Notes under the pieces: generated by a model
Database searches by the model: none
The model's input: the letters and a program-made list of their open reading frames with translations, nothing else
Told to the model about the DNA's origin: nothing
Program-made: the position numbers and the translations under genes
DNA from: Eubacteriales bacterium
GTDB lineage: Bacteria; Bacillota; Clostridia; Lachnospirales; Lachnospiraceae
Direction of reading: 5' to 3'
Length of the DNA: 64,000 nucleotides
NCBI GenBank assembly: GCA_030536575.1
Contig: JAUNPS010000005.1
Location: 1 to 64,000, forward strand
Shown here: positions 51,508-61,365 of the stretch, in pieces
Numbering within the stretch: the first letter of the stretch is position 1
How the letters are laid out: every line of letters begins with the position of its first letter

Positions 51508-52721
51508 GTTTTCTCAACTCCTGCGTTTTTTCCGGCGATTGCCCCGGTGCTCCAGGCCCACTGCAGGTTATAGCCCCCGCAGGGTCCGTCCGCATCCAAA
51601 AGCTCGCCTGTCAGATACAGCCCCGGCGCAATCTTCGATTCCATGGTTTCCGTATAGATTTCCGTCAGCGGAATGCCGCCGCTGCACACCTGGGCCGCCT
51701 CAAAGGATTTCGAACCGGACACTGTCAGGCGAATGGCCAGAGCGGCGTCCAGGATCCGGCGGATGCTCCCGCTTTCTGCCGCCTGGTTCCCCTTGAATCC
51801 GGCTCGTTTTATAAGGAAGGAAACCAGTTTTTTCGGAAAGAGTCCGGTGAAAAGTTCTTCGTTCGTCCTTCCGGGGTGCGTCTTCAGGCTGGTTTCCATC
51901 GTTTCCAGAATCGTCTTTGTGTCTGCTTTTCCCAAAAGATTCACGGACAGGAAGGGGATTTTCTTCTGCTCCAGCGCACAGACCGCATAGCGGCTGATCT
52001 GGAAAATCACAATTCCGGAAACGCCGTAGCCCGTCCATTGCAGTTCCCCTTCGGATTCGTACCGCTTTGTTTCTATTTGGAGCGTCACTTTGGCCGGACA
52101 GCGCACACCGTCCAGGGCCCGGATATCGGAATCCGAAACCTTCAACGGAACCAATGCGGGGAGCGGTTTTTGTATGCGGTGCCCGGCCATTTTGGCCAGT
52201 TCATAGCCGCTTCCATCCGAGCCAGTCGCCGGGGCGGCCTTGCTCCCGCAGGCGAGAATCACCCGGTCTGCGTCGTATTCCCAGGTTTCGGTACGGATTT
52301 TCCAGCCGGAAGCGGTTCGGCGAATCTGGGTTACGCGCTCCCGGCATTTGAGTTTCACCTTCCATCTGGCCGCTTCCAGAAGCAGGATCTCCAGAACCGT
52401 CGCCGCCTGCCCCGAAGCGGGGTACAGGCCGCCCTCCTGTTTTTCGGTGGTAAACAGGCCAAAGGAGGTAAAATCCTCCAGGGTTTTTTCCGGCGGATAC
52501 TGGTCAATCACCGCTTCCGCTCTCTCTGGAGTCTGGCTTCGGTAAATGCCCTTGTCCTGGGCGAAGCGGTTTGTGAGGTTGCAGCGCCCGTTTCCGGTGG
52601 TCAGAAGCTTTTTGCCCGGTTTTTCCATGGCTTCCAGGACGGTGACGGCGGCTCCGGCTTTGGCGGCGTGGATGGCGGCCATCAGCCCGGAAGCGCCTGC
52701 CCCGATTACAAATACACGCAT
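51504..52721 (-). CDS. BaiN/RdsA-family NAD(P)/FAD-dependent oxidoreductase
   Basis: This 405-residue flavoprotein of the HI0933/YhiN-like family begins with the dinucleotide-binding motif VFVIGAGASGLMAAIHAAKAG and has GNGRCNLTN, the GKKLLTTGNGRCN signature. The C-terminal end is LTGELLDADGPCGGYNLQWAWSTG. BaiN is one characterised member, acting on bile acid intermediates, but most homologues have unknown substrates, so no bile-acid role is claimed. It overlaps the next flavoprotein gene by 4 nt. Confidence 0.88.
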   Translation of the reverse strand: MRVFVIGAGASGLMAAIHAAKAGAAVTVLEAMEKPGKKLLTTGNGRCNLTNRFAQDKGIYRSQTPERAEAVIDQYPPEKTLEDFTSFGLFTTEKQEGGLYPASGQAATVLEILLLEAARWKVKLKCRERVTQIRRTASGWKIRTETWEYDADRVILACGSKAAPATGSDGSGYELAKMAGHRIQKPLPALVPLKVSDSDIRALDGVRCPAKVTLQIETKRYESEGELQWTGYGVSGIVIFQISRYAVCALEQKKIPFLSVNLLGKADTKTILETMETSLKTHPGRTNEELFTGLFPKKLVSFLIKRAGFKGNQAAESGSIRRILDAALAIRLTVSGSKSFEAAQVCSGGIPLTEIYTETMESKIAPGLYLTGELLDADGPCGGYNLQWAWSTGAIAGKNAGVEKT

Positions 52722-52751
52722 GAGGTTCCTCCTTTTCGTGAGGGAAGCGGT

Positions 52752-54038
52752 TTATTGCCTCAGGTCTGCCATTCCCGCCTCAACCAGTTTCTGCAATGCC
52801 ATCAGGATTCCGAGTTTTGCATGGGGCCAGGTAAGCCCGCCCTGGAAATAAACGGCATAGGGCGGTTTGATCGGGCCGTCCGCACTCAATTCAATGGAAG
52901 AACCCTGGACAAAGGCTCCCGCCGCCATGATCACGTCGCTGTCATAACCCGGCATCGCCCACGGCTCCGGCGTCACGTAGCTGTCCACTGGCGCGGCGGC
53001 CTGAATCCCTTTGCAGAACGCAATGACGCCTTCCGGCTTTCCAAAGGTCACGGCCTGGATAATGTCGTGGCGGCTTTCGCTCCCGTTAGGCACCACCGGA
53101 AAGCCCAGTTTTTCAAAAATGTTCGCGGCGAAAATGGCGCCTTTCAGGGCCGCGTTTACCACGGTCGGCGCTAAGAAAAGCCCCTGGTAGAAAGATTTGT
53201 TCACCCCAAGGGTGGCCCCCACTTCCCGGCCAAGGCCCGGTGTGGTCAGGCGGTACGCCGCGTTTTCGATACATTCCGTGGTTCCGGCGATGTAGCCGCC
53301 AATGGGTGCAAGACCGCCCCCCGGATTCTTGATCAGGGAGCCGACCACCATGTCCGCCCCTACATCCGAGGGTTCGATGGTCTCCACAAATTCGCCGTAG
53401 CAGTTATCGACCATGCAGATCAGATCCTTCCGCACCGTCTTGACACAGGCGATGGCTTCCCCGATTTTCGCAACGGAAAGGGTCGGGCGGGTCTGATAGC
53501 CCTTGGAACGCTGGATTGCCACCAGCTTTGTTTTCGGGTTAATCGCTTTTTTGATCCCTTCGAAATTAAAGTTTCCGTCCGGAAGCAGGTCTACCTGCCG
53601 GTATGTGATGCCGTACTCCGCAAGCGACCCCTTCGACGGCCGGATTCCAATCACTTCTTCCAGTGTGTCATAGGGTTTTCCCGAAATGCTCAGGAGTTCG
53701 TCCCCCGGACGCAAATTTCCGGCGAGGGCAATTCCCAGCGCATGGGTTCCGCAGGTAATCTGCGGGCGCACCAGAGCCGCCTCGGTGTGGAAAACGGAAG
53801 CATAGACGTCTTCCAACGTATCCCTTCCGATATCGTTATAGCCATAACCGCTGGTGGAGCCTAAATGTTCCATGCTCACCCGGTTTTTCTGCATGGCCTG
53901 AATCACCTTTAATTGATTGTATTCCGTTGTTTCGTCAAGCGCGGCGAACCGCTCCTTCAGCGAATCCAGGACGGTTTCCCCGAACTGCAGGACTTCGCTG
54001 CTGATTCCCATTTCTTGATAGAGTGTTTCCTTTGTCAT
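52752..54038 (-). CDS. YnbB-like PLP-dependent (methionine gamma-lyase-type) enzyme
   Basis: This 428-residue protein is of the fold-type I PLP family often annotated as aluminium resistance or methionine gamma-lyase family protein. The PLP lysine is K237 in SLIKNPGGGLAPIGGY. It also has ITCGTHALGIALAG near residue 94 and MVDNCYGEFVE near 209, where the cofactor-binding aspartate sits. The actual reaction is not established. It overlaps miaA by 4 nt, as in Bacillus where ynbB follows hfq and miaA. Confidence 0.9.
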   Translation of the reverse strand: MTKETLYQEMGISSEVLQFGETVLDSLKERFAALDETTEYNQLKVIQAMQKNRVSMEHLGSTSGYGYNDIGRDTLEDVYASVFHTEAALVRPQITCGTHALGIALAGNLRPGDELLSISGKPYDTLEEVIGIRPSKGSLAEYGITYRQVDLLPDGNFNFEGIKKAINPKTKLVAIQRSKGYQTRPTLSVAKIGEAIACVKTVRKDLICMVDNCYGEFVETIEPSDVGADMVVGSLIKNPGGGLAPIGGYIAGTTECIENAAYRLTTPGLGREVGATLGVNKSFYQGLFLAPTVVNAALKGAIFAANIFEKLGFPVVPNGSESRHDIIQAVTFGKPEGVIAFCKGIQAAAPVDSYVTPEPWAMPGYDSDVIMAAGAFVQGSSIELSADGPIKPPYAVYFQGGLTWPHAKLGILMALQKLVEAGMADLRQ

Positions 54039-54994
54039 GTTTCCAATGCCTCGATAATATGTTTTTCTTTTAAGAGATCTGTCATGTATCGCAGAATTTT
54101 TTCTTCGTCATAACCAAAAGAAGGCTTATCCACCCAGGTGACATCCCGTTCCCGGCGAAACCAGGTGAGCTGGCGCTTGGCGAAATGCCTTGTATCCCGT
54201 TTTAGGATGTAAACCGCTTCGTCAAGGGTCGTCCGGCCTTCCAGATAGTCTAAAATTTCTTTATAGCCGAGCCCCTGCATGGAGACCATGTCCCGCGTGC
54301 AGCCTTTTTCTTTCAGGCGGCGCACTTCTTCGACCAGGCCGTTTTCGAGCATCTTGTCGACGCGCTGGTCAATGCGTTTGTAGAGCCTGGAACGCTCGTC
54401 GTTCAGGACGAAATAGCAGAAATTGTAAGGGGACTCTTTCTGGCGCTCCTGCTCATTGTGCCGCGAAATCGGTTCTCCGGTTTCGTGAAAATATTCCAGG
54501 GCACGGATCACGCGTTTGATGTTGTTTGCATGAATCTGTTCCGCCGAAACGGGATCCGCTTCCCGAAGCATTGCGTGCAATGCCTCCGCGCCGTTTTTCT
54601 GTGCAAAGTCCTCCAAAAACTGGCGGTAACTCTCGTCCGACCCGTGTTCCGTAAAGTCGATATCGTAGAGAACGGCCTGGATATAAAATCCCGTTCCGCC
54701 GGTCAGAATGGGGATTTTCCCGTGGCTTCGGATTTCTTCCATGCATTTTTTCGCATAGGCCTGAAAGCTTACCACATGAAATTCTTCCCAGGGTTCCAGA
54801 ATGTCAATCATGTAATGGGGCACGCCCTGCATTTCTTCCGGCCGGATTTTGGCGGAACCGATATCCATGCCTTTGTAGACCTGCATGGAATCGGCGGAAA
54901 TGATTTCGCCGCCGACGGCTTTGGCAAGGGCGATGGACAGTTCGGTTTTCCCCACGGCGGTGGGGCCTGTGAGGATGAGAAAAGGCTGTTTCAT
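54035..54994 (-). CDS. miaA: tRNA dimethylallyltransferase
   Basis: This 319-residue enzyme adds dimethylallyl to A37 of tRNAs reading UNN codons. The P-loop GPTAVGKTELS is at residues 9-19; DSMQVYKGMDIGSAK and GGTGFYIQA follow, and LTWFRRERDVTWVDK is near the end. It starts 3 nt after the mutL stop and is part of the mutS-mutL-miaA operon. Confidence 0.96.
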   Translation of the reverse strand: MKQPFLILTGPTAVGKTELSIALAKAVGGEIISADSMQVYKGMDIGSAKIRPEEMQGVPHYMIDILEPWEEFHVVSFQAYAKKCMEEIRSHGKIPILTGGTGFYIQAVLYDIDFTEHGSDESYRQFLEDFAQKNGAEALHAMLREADPVSAEQIHANNIKRVIRALEYFHETGEPISRHNEQERQKESPYNFCYFVLNDERSRLYKRIDQRVDKMLENGLVEEVRRLKEKGCTRDMVSMQGLGYKEILDYLEGRTTLDEAVYILKRDTRHFAKRQLTWFRRERDVTWVDKPSFGYDEEKILRYMTDLLKEKHIIEALET

Positions 54995-54997
54995 CTT

Positions 54998-57070
54998 TTA
55001 TACAATCCTTTTGAATTTCTTTTCCAGTTCATATTTTGTCATGGCGACAATGGTCGGACGGCCATGGGGACAGTTATATGGATTCTCCAGGGTCATCAGC
55101 TCATCAATCAGCGCGTGGACTTCCGGAAGGGACAGGGTGTGGTTGCCCTTGACGGCTGCTTTGCAGGACATGGATGCAATTTTTTCGTTGATCATGTCTG
55201 CGGCCACGCGCCCGGTTTGGCCTTCCAGGCTGTCCAGCATTTCTAGGAACAGGTCTTTCTGGGCAATGCCGCAGAGGTTGTCCGGCACGGCGCGGATGGA
55301 ATAGTCGGAGCCGCCGAAGTGCTCGATTTCGAAGCCGATCTGGGTGAAGTTGTCCATGTATTGCTTCAAAAGGGCCTCTTCCTGGAGGGAGAGGGTCAGC
55401 ACGATGGGCGGGCAGAGCTGCTGGGAGGTGTATTCCCTGGTTTCCAGGCTCTTCATGGTGCGTTCGAAGAGGACTTTTTCGTGGGCGGCGTGCTGGTCGA
55501 TGATGTAGAGGGAGTCGCGGAATTCGACAAGCCAGTAGGTGTCGAAAAGCTGGCCGATGATTTTGTGTTCTTTGACGTTTTCCTTGCTCAGGAGCTTTTC
55601 GTCAAAGAGGTTTAGCTGTTCGGCCTGGGCGGGCAGTTCTGGGGCGGCGGGGACTCCCGTTTCCGGCGCTCCGCCCGCGGCTCTCAGATTTTCCGCTCCA
55701 GGTGCTTTTTCCGGCACAGACGCTTCTCCGGCTGACCGTTCTGCTCCTGCTGCCCCGCTCATGCCCGGTACTTTTTCCAGCTCCGGCGCTGTGGGGCTCC
55801 CCGCATTCATTTCAGAGACACTTCCTGTCCCTGCGTTTTCCACGGCCTTCTCCGTCTCAGGCACCACCGCCGCCGACTTCGGCGGCCTTAACACCCCCTT
55901 AAACCCTTCCCGCACCGGCCCGAAATCCTCCGGCTTCTTCTTCAGATACGGAATCTCCTCCCGCACCTGCGCCATCCGCCTCGTCTCAAAAGGCTCCGGA
56001 ATCGAAATCCCCTTGGGCGGCTGCTTCGCCGGCCCCGGCTGCGCCTTCTTCTCCTCTCCAAAACTGGCCCTGGGAATCAGCTCCTTATGCGTCAGCGCCT
56101 CCCGAACCGCCTCGCAGACAAACCGGTACACGCCCTCATTGTCCGAAAAACGAAGCTCCATCTTCGTCGGATGCACATTGATATCCAGCAGATCCCCGTT
56201 CATTTTCAGATGAAGGGCCGTAAACGGATACTTATGCTGCATCATAAAATTCTTATAAGCATCCTCAATCGCCCGGTACAGAATCGCACTCTTCATATAC
56301 CGTCCATTGATAAAATAATTCTCCAGATTCCGGTTCCCCCTGGAAATCACAGGCTTCCCGATGAACCCGTCCAGCTTGGCAAACGCGCACTCCGCATGCA
56401 CCTCACAGAGATTTCCGGCAATTTCACGCCCGTAAATCCCGTAAATAACATCCTTCAGGTTTCCATTGCCCGACGTAAACAGACGGGTCTGGTTGTTGTT
56501 GATAAATTTGAACGCAATCTCCGGATGCGACAATGCCATCCTCTCGATCAGGTCGTTGACATACCCCGCTTCCGTCATGGCCGATTTCAGGAATTTCCGC
56601 CGGGCAGGCGTATTGTAGAACACATTGCGAACCAGAAACGTCGTCCCCTCCGGCACGCCAACCTCGTCCAGGGACTGTTCCTTTCCGCCCTCGATCACAT
56701 ACCGCACCCCCGTCAGGCCTCCGGCCGTCTTCGTGAGCAACTCCACCTGGCAGACTGCGGCGATACTGGAAAGCGCCTCTCCGCGAAACCCCAGGGAAGC
56801 CACATTCAGCAAATCTTCCACTCTGGTGATCTTACTCGTGGCATGGCGCAGGAACGCCAGCGGAACCTGATCCGCCGCGATCCCCTCCCCATTGTCCGTG
56901 ATCCGGATAAAGGAAATCCCGCCTTCCCGGATCTCCACGGTAATCGCGTTCGCCCCCGCATCGATGGCATTTTCCACCAGTTCCTTCACCACGGAAGCAG
57001 GCCGCTCGATCACTTCGCCCGCCGCAATCTTATCAATCGTACTCTGGTCAAGTACCGCAATCTCTCTCAT
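54998..57070 (-). CDS. mutL: DNA mismatch repair protein MutL
   Basis: This 690-residue protein couples mismatch recognition to strand nicking. The GHKL ATPase part (1-330) has VVKELVENAIDAGA, DNGEGI and GFRGEALSSI. The C-terminal endonuclease domain has DQHAAHEKVLFE and CPHGRPTI, so it is a nicking-type MutL. The linker (about 345-500) is unusually long and rich in Pro, Ala, Gly and Glu, probably disordered. ATG at 57070 has GGTGAGG upstream; its start lies beyond the end of mutS. Confidence 0.95.
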   Translation of the reverse strand: MREIAVLDQSTIDKIAAGEVIERPASVVKELVENAIDAGANAITVEIREGGISFIRITDNGEGIAADQVPLAFLRHATSKITRVEDLLNVASLGFRGEALSSIAAVCQVELLTKTAGGLTGVRYVIEGGKEQSLDEVGVPEGTTFLVRNVFYNTPARRKFLKSAMTEAGYVNDLIERMALSHPEIAFKFINNNQTRLFTSGNGNLKDVIYGIYGREIAGNLCEVHAECAFAKLDGFIGKPVISRGNRNLENYFINGRYMKSAILYRAIEDAYKNFMMQHKYPFTALHLKMNGDLLDINVHPTKMELRFSDNEGVYRFVCEAVREALTHKELIPRASFGEEKKAQPGPAKQPPKGISIPEPFETRRMAQVREEIPYLKKKPEDFGPVREGFKGVLRPPKSAAVVPETEKAVENAGTGSVSEMNAGSPTAPELEKVPGMSGAAGAERSAGEASVPEKAPGAENLRAAGGAPETGVPAAPELPAQAEQLNLFDEKLLSKENVKEHKIIGQLFDTYWLVEFRDSLYIIDQHAAHEKVLFERTMKSLETREYTSQQLCPPIVLTLSLQEEALLKQYMDNFTQIGFEIEHFGGSDYSIRAVPDNLCGIAQKDLFLEMLDSLEGQTGRVAADMINEKIASMSCKAAVKGNHTLSLPEVHALIDELMTLENPYNCPHGRPTIVAMTKYELEKKFKRIV

Positions 57071-57075
57071 TGCCC

Positions 57076-59718
57076 TCACCACCTGTTGCGCAGTTTATTC
57101 TGGAGCCGGTAAATGGTGTTTAAAGCCTCCACCGGCGTCAGAGTGCTGACCTCAATCTCATTCAGTTCCTTAATAATATCCTGCTCGCTGACCGTATCGA
57201 AGAGCGACATCTGCTCCAGATCAACCTGGTCATATTTTTTCTTCTTTTGCTTGGGCTTCGCGCCTACGGCGGAAATTTCCTTAGCTTTCGTGGTAATGTC
57301 CGCATCCCCCAGTTCTTCCGCCAGCTCCTTGGCCCGCTCGATCACCGAATCCGGCACGCCTGCCAGCTTCGCCACCTGGATGCCGTAGCTGCGATCCGCG
57401 CCGCCCTTGACGATCTTGCGCAGGAACACGATATCGTCGCCTTTTTCTTTCACGGCAATGCAGTAATTGTTCACGCCGGAAAGCTTCCCTTCCAGTTCCG
57501 TCAGCTCGTGGTAATGGGTCGCAAACAGGGTCTTCGCCCCTAAAAGCTTCGGATTGCTGATGTGTTCCACCACCGCCCAGGCAATGCTCAGGCCGTCGAA
57601 GGTACTGGTGCCCCGCCCGATCTCATCCAGGATCAGGAGGCTTTTCGAAGTGGCATTGCGCAGGATATTGGCAACCTCCGTCATCTCCACCATAAAGGTA
57701 CTCTGCCCGCTGGCCAGGTCGTCCGACGCGCCCACGCGGGTGAAAATCCGGTCAACGATCCCGATATTCGCACTCTGGGCCGGAACGAAGGAACCGATCT
57801 GAGCCATCAGCACAATCAGGGCCGTCTGCCGCATATAGGTGGATTTTCCGGCCATATTCGGGCCGGTGATGATGGAAATCCGGTGTGCGCCATTGTCCAG
57901 AAAGGTATCGTTGGCAATGAACATGTCGTTCGGAATCATCTTTTCGACCACCGGATGGCGGCCGCTTTTGATATCAATGACGCCTTTTTCATTCATTTTC
58001 GGGCGGCTGTACTGGTTCCGCTCCGCGACCGCCGCCAGGGAAGCGAACACGTCAATCAAAGCCACCGCCCGCGCCGTGCCCTGGATACGTACAATTTCTT
58101 CGGCGACCTTGTCCCGGACTTCCGCAAACAGGTCGTATTCCAGGGAAAACAGCTTGTCTTCCGCACCCAGAATCATATCTTCCAGTTCTTTCAGTTCCGG
58201 GGTAATGTAGCGCTCCGCATTCGTCAGGGTTTGTTTTCTCGTGTAATAATCCGGAACCATGTCTTTGTAGGAGTTGGTCACTTCCAGATAATAGCCGAAT
58301 ACTTTGTTGAATTTGACCCGCAGATTTTTGATGCCGGTTTTTTCTCGTTCTTTTGCCTCCAGTTCCGCAAGCCAGGTCTTGCCCTCGGTCTTTGCGTGGC
58401 GGAGTTTGTCGATTTCTTCGTTATAGCCTTCTTTGATGATCCCGCCCTCTTTGATGGCAATGGGCGGATCGTCCATAATCGAGACGTCGATCAGGGCGCA
58501 GAGGTCTTCCAGGCTGTCAAGCTCGCTTTCCACCCTCTTCAGCAGCTCGCTTGTGAACCCCTGAAGCAGATATTTGATATGCGGGAGCATGGAAAGGGAG
58601 GTTTTGAAGGCGATCATGTCTCTGGGATTGGCAGATTTATAGCTGATTTTACTGATCAGGCGTTCCAGGTCGTAGATGGGGTTTAAATATTCCCGGATCT
58701 CTTCTCTGGAAATAGCGTTTTCTTTCAGTTCGGAAACCGCATCCAGGCGGCGTTCGATCTCCGCTTTGTCGATCAGGGGCTGTTCCAGGAAGCTGCGCAG
58801 CATACGGGCGCCCATGGCCGTCCTGGTCTTATCCAGAACCCAGAGGAGGGAGCCGCGTTTCTGTTTTTCCCGGAGGGTTTCGCAAAGCTCCAGATTCCGC
58901 CGGCTGGAACTGTCGATGATCATAAATTTCCCCGTCACGTAAGGGACGATCCGGGTGAGGTTCGCGATGGAGGTTTTCTGGGTTTCCATCAGGTATTTCA
59001 GCAATGCGCCGGCGGCGATGGCGCCGCAGTTATAGTCGCCGATCCCAAGGCCCTGGAGATTCGCGACATGGAAATGCTCCAGCAGCGTTTTTTTGCACAG
59101 GTCGTCGTCGAAATACCAGGGTTCCAGGGAGTAGACGGAGATTCCCAGGCGGCTTTTCAGGTCTTCCAGATCCATGCCGCTGACGTAAAAGGATTCGTTG
59201 CAGATGATTTCCGACGGGGAAAATTTCGTGATCTCGTCGAAGAGCTTTCTGTCCGAATCCAGTTCTGTCACCAGGTAGTCCCCGGTGCTGATATCTGCAA
59301 TGGAGACGCCGTAGCGGTCTGCCAGGCAGACAATGCACATGATGTAGTTGTTTCGGGTTTCGTCCAGGGCTAAGGGATTGAGGTTCGTCCCCGGTGTGAC
59401 GACCCGGATTACTTCGCGTTTAACGATTCCTTTGGCCAGCTTGGGGTCTTCCACCTGTTCGCCGATGGCGACTTTGTAGCCTTTGGAAACCAGTTTATTT
59501 AAATAGGTATCAACGGCATGATAGGGGACGCCGCACATGGGGGCGCGCTCTTCCAGGCCGCAGTCTTTTCCGGTGAGGGTGATTTCCAGTTCTTTGGAGG
59601 CGGTGATGGCGTCGTCGAAGAACATTTCGTAGAAATCGCCGAGGCGGTAAAAGAGGATGCAGTCTTTGTATTGTTTTTTGGTGTCCAGGTATTGCTGCAT
59701 CATTGGTGTCAGTGCCAT
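57076..59718 (-). CDS. mutS: DNA mismatch repair protein MutS
   Basis: This 880-residue mismatch-binding ATPase has the N-terminal mismatch domain (MMQQYLDTKKQYKDCILFYRLGDFYEMF, with the Phe-x-Glu wedge), connector, lever and clamp domains, and the ATPase with GPNMAGKST near residue 620. The helix-turn-helix and a C-terminal dimer region follow. The ribosome site (AAAGGAG) is 13 nt upstream of the ATG, longer than usual. The transcript leader contains a MITE. Confidence 0.97.
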   Translation of the reverse strand: MALTPMMQQYLDTKKQYKDCILFYRLGDFYEMFFDDAITASKELEITLTGKDCGLEERAPMCGVPYHAVDTYLNKLVSKGYKVAIGEQVEDPKLAKGIVKREVIRVVTPGTNLNPLALDETRNNYIMCIVCLADRYGVSIADISTGDYLVTELDSDRKLFDEITKFSPSEIICNESFYVSGMDLEDLKSRLGISVYSLEPWYFDDDLCKKTLLEHFHVANLQGLGIGDYNCGAIAAGALLKYLMETQKTSIANLTRIVPYVTGKFMIIDSSSRRNLELCETLREKQKRGSLLWVLDKTRTAMGARMLRSFLEQPLIDKAEIERRLDAVSELKENAISREEIREYLNPIYDLERLISKISYKSANPRDMIAFKTSLSMLPHIKYLLQGFTSELLKRVESELDSLEDLCALIDVSIMDDPPIAIKEGGIIKEGYNEEIDKLRHAKTEGKTWLAELEAKEREKTGIKNLRVKFNKVFGYYLEVTNSYKDMVPDYYTRKQTLTNAERYITPELKELEDMILGAEDKLFSLEYDLFAEVRDKVAEEIVRIQGTARAVALIDVFASLAAVAERNQYSRPKMNEKGVIDIKSGRHPVVEKMIPNDMFIANDTFLDNGAHRISIITGPNMAGKSTYMRQTALIVLMAQIGSFVPAQSANIGIVDRIFTRVGASDDLASGQSTFMVEMTEVANILRNATSKSLLILDEIGRGTSTFDGLSIAWAVVEHISNPKLLGAKTLFATHYHELTELEGKLSGVNNYCIAVKEKGDDIVFLRKIVKGGADRSYGIQVAKLAGVPDSVIERAKELAEELGDADITTKAKEISAVGAKPKQKKKKYDQVDLEQMSLFDTVSEQDIIKELNEIEVSTLTPVEALNTIYRLQNKLRNRW

Positions 59719-59771
59719 AATATTTTTACAGCTCCTTTATGCATTCTTTTGTAACGTTAATAGAATCCGTT

Positions 59772-59913
59772 GTTACTGTTCACTCGTACCTCGTTCCAGT
59801 AACGATTCACAGGCTCATTTTAAGTTTTGCTTCGCAAAAGAGCCTGCTCACACCTGTATCACGTTCTTACGTACCTGAGCAGCTAAGTGCTCAGGTACTG
59901 TCTGAATAGTAAC
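59772..59913 (-). mobile_element. MITE-like element in the mutS leader
   Basis: This 142-bp element has imperfect 11-bp terminal inverted repeats (gttactgttca at the left, tgaatagtaac at the right, 10 of 11 matches) and is flanked by the 8-bp direct repeat aatccgtt (59764-59771 and 59914-59921), a likely target-site duplication. It codes for nothing. Internal perfect hairpins are present: ttttgc/gcaaaa (59825-59839) and an 11-bp stem gtacctgagca/tgctcaggtac (59871-59898). The left 47 nt recur, with two differences, at 27208-27254. Orientation is arbitrary. Confidence 0.75.
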
Positions 59914-59925
59914 AATCCGTTCCTT

Positions 59926-59954
59926 ATCATACCAAATTTTTGTTTTTTTTTCAA
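59926..59954 (-). promoter_or_regulatory. Promoter of the mutS-mutL-miaA operon
   Basis: On the - strand TTGAAA (59954-59949), a 17-nt spacer and TATGAT (59931-59926) lie upstream of the MITE. Transcription would start near 59919, so the whole MITE would be included in the mutS leader of about 200 nt. Confidence 0.65.
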
Positions 59955-59982
59955 GCTTGGAAATGAAACAGAAATCGGGGAT

Positions 59983-61320
59983 TCACGCGCCAGTCTTTTT
60001 TCCACGGTTCATCCCAAAGAACGCGATGACACAGACAATGACCGATACAAGCGACCCCGTCGCCGTAGCAAGACCCATTGGCAGCAAAGTGTCCGGAAAC
60101 CATTTCGAGGTCAGATAGACGCCCGGAACCCGCACCAGCAAAATCGCGATGATATTATGGAAAAACGACAGCTCCGATCTCCCGCAGGCGCAGAAATAAC
60201 CGCTGAAGCTGAAATGGATTCCCGCGAAAATACAGTCCCAAATATATCCCCGCAAGTATTGTCCGCCTGCCAGAATCACCGCGGCGTCCGTTGTGAACAG
60301 GCCGACCACCGGCTCCGCGATAAATTGAATGAGAAGGGCTGCAAGCAATCCGAATCCGGCTGCAATCCGAACGGCATAGCGCAGGATTTCTTTAGCCCGC
60401 TGCGGTTTGCCCGCCCCAATGTTCTGTGCCCCCAGCGCCGATACCGTGGACAGCATGGACGAAGGCACCAAAAACAGAAAGCTTATGACCTTTTCGACGA
60501 TTCCCACCGCTGCCGCGTCGGTTAAGCCGCGCCGGTTTGCGATCATTGTAATGATGAGAAAGGCAATCTGAATGAAGCCGTCCTGAAGGCTGATGGGAAT
60601 CCCGATTTTCAGGATTTTGCCCATAATGGCTCTCCGGGGTTTGAAGTTCGCTCTGCGGAGCGTGATCCCCATTTTTCGTTTTCGGATAACGGCCAGCGAC
60701 AGAACCACACTGACGGTCTGAGAAAGGGTGGTTCCAAGCGCCGCGCCTGCCGGCCCCAGCCGGAAAACTCCCATAAACAGATAATCCAGCGCAATATTGA
60801 CGACACAGGCAACGGCAATGAAATACATGGGGCTTTTGGAATCGCCCATTCCGCGGAAGATGGAACTGATCAAATTGTAGGCTGTAATAAAGGGGATGCC
60901 AAGAAAACAGATCGTCAGATAAGCCATTGTCCCCGAAACGGCTTCTTCCGGCGTCGCCATCACGGAAACGATCGGCTTCACAAACGCCAGCAGCACGGCC
61001 GCCAGCAGGACCGACAACGCCATAAAAAGCGTCACCGAATTGCCAATGTCCCATGCGGCCTGCTCTTTCTTTTTGGCCCCAATGGCTTGCCCGATGCTTA
61101 CCGTCGTTCCCATCGCAAGCCCCACAAGCATGACCGTCAGCATGTGCATAACCTGGCTTCCAACCGACACCGCCGTTGTGCTCGCCACCCCTTCAAACTG
61201 GCCGATGATAAATAAATCCGCCATGCCGTATAAGGTCTGTAAAAAATAGGATAACAGATAGGGCAGGGAGAACAGAAGAATATTTTTCAACACACTGCCC
61301 TTCGTAAAATCTCTTTCCAT
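59983..61320 (-). CDS. MATE-family multidrug efflux transporter
   Basis: This 445-residue protein has twelve hydrophobic segments in two halves and begins with FTKGSVLKNILLFSLPYLLSYFLQTLYGMADLFIIGQ, the classical NorM/DinF-like start. MATE proteins export cationic compounds using Na+ or H+ gradients. The ATG at 61320 has no strong ribosome site; a very good site (AGGAGGTGAA) lies 57 nt upstream, in frame, before a three-codon mini-ORF. A MerR-type promoter precedes the gene. Confidence 0.92.
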   Translation of the reverse strand: MERDFTKGSVLKNILLFSLPYLLSYFLQTLYGMADLFIIGQFEGVASTTAVSVGSQVMHMLTVMLVGLAMGTTVSIGQAIGAKKKEQAAWDIGNSVTLFMALSVLLAAVLLAFVKPIVSVMATPEEAVSGTMAYLTICFLGIPFITAYNLISSIFRGMGDSKSPMYFIAVACVVNIALDYLFMGVFRLGPAGAALGTTLSQTVSVVLSLAVIRKRKMGITLRRANFKPRRAIMGKILKIGIPISLQDGFIQIAFLIITMIANRRGLTDAAAVGIVEKVISFLFLVPSSMLSTVSALGAQNIGAGKPQRAKEILRYAVRIAAGFGLLAALLIQFIAEPVVGLFTTDAAVILAGGQYLRGYIWDCIFAGIHFSFSGYFCACGRSELSFFHNIIAILLVRVPGVYLTSKWFPDTLLPMGLATATGSLVSVIVCVIAFFGMNRGKKTGA

Positions 61321-61365
61321 CGTATTTTGTCTGTTTTTCTCTTTTTGTTCTTTCTTTCTCGAAAA

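Noticed and set aside
51504-52721. Bile-acid pathway role for the BaiN-family protein
   Set aside because: No other bai genes are present; most members of this flavoprotein family have unrelated or unknown substrates.
59772-59913. CRISPR-like repeats around the mutS leader
   Set aside because: Only one inverted-repeat element is present; there are no regularly spaced direct repeats.
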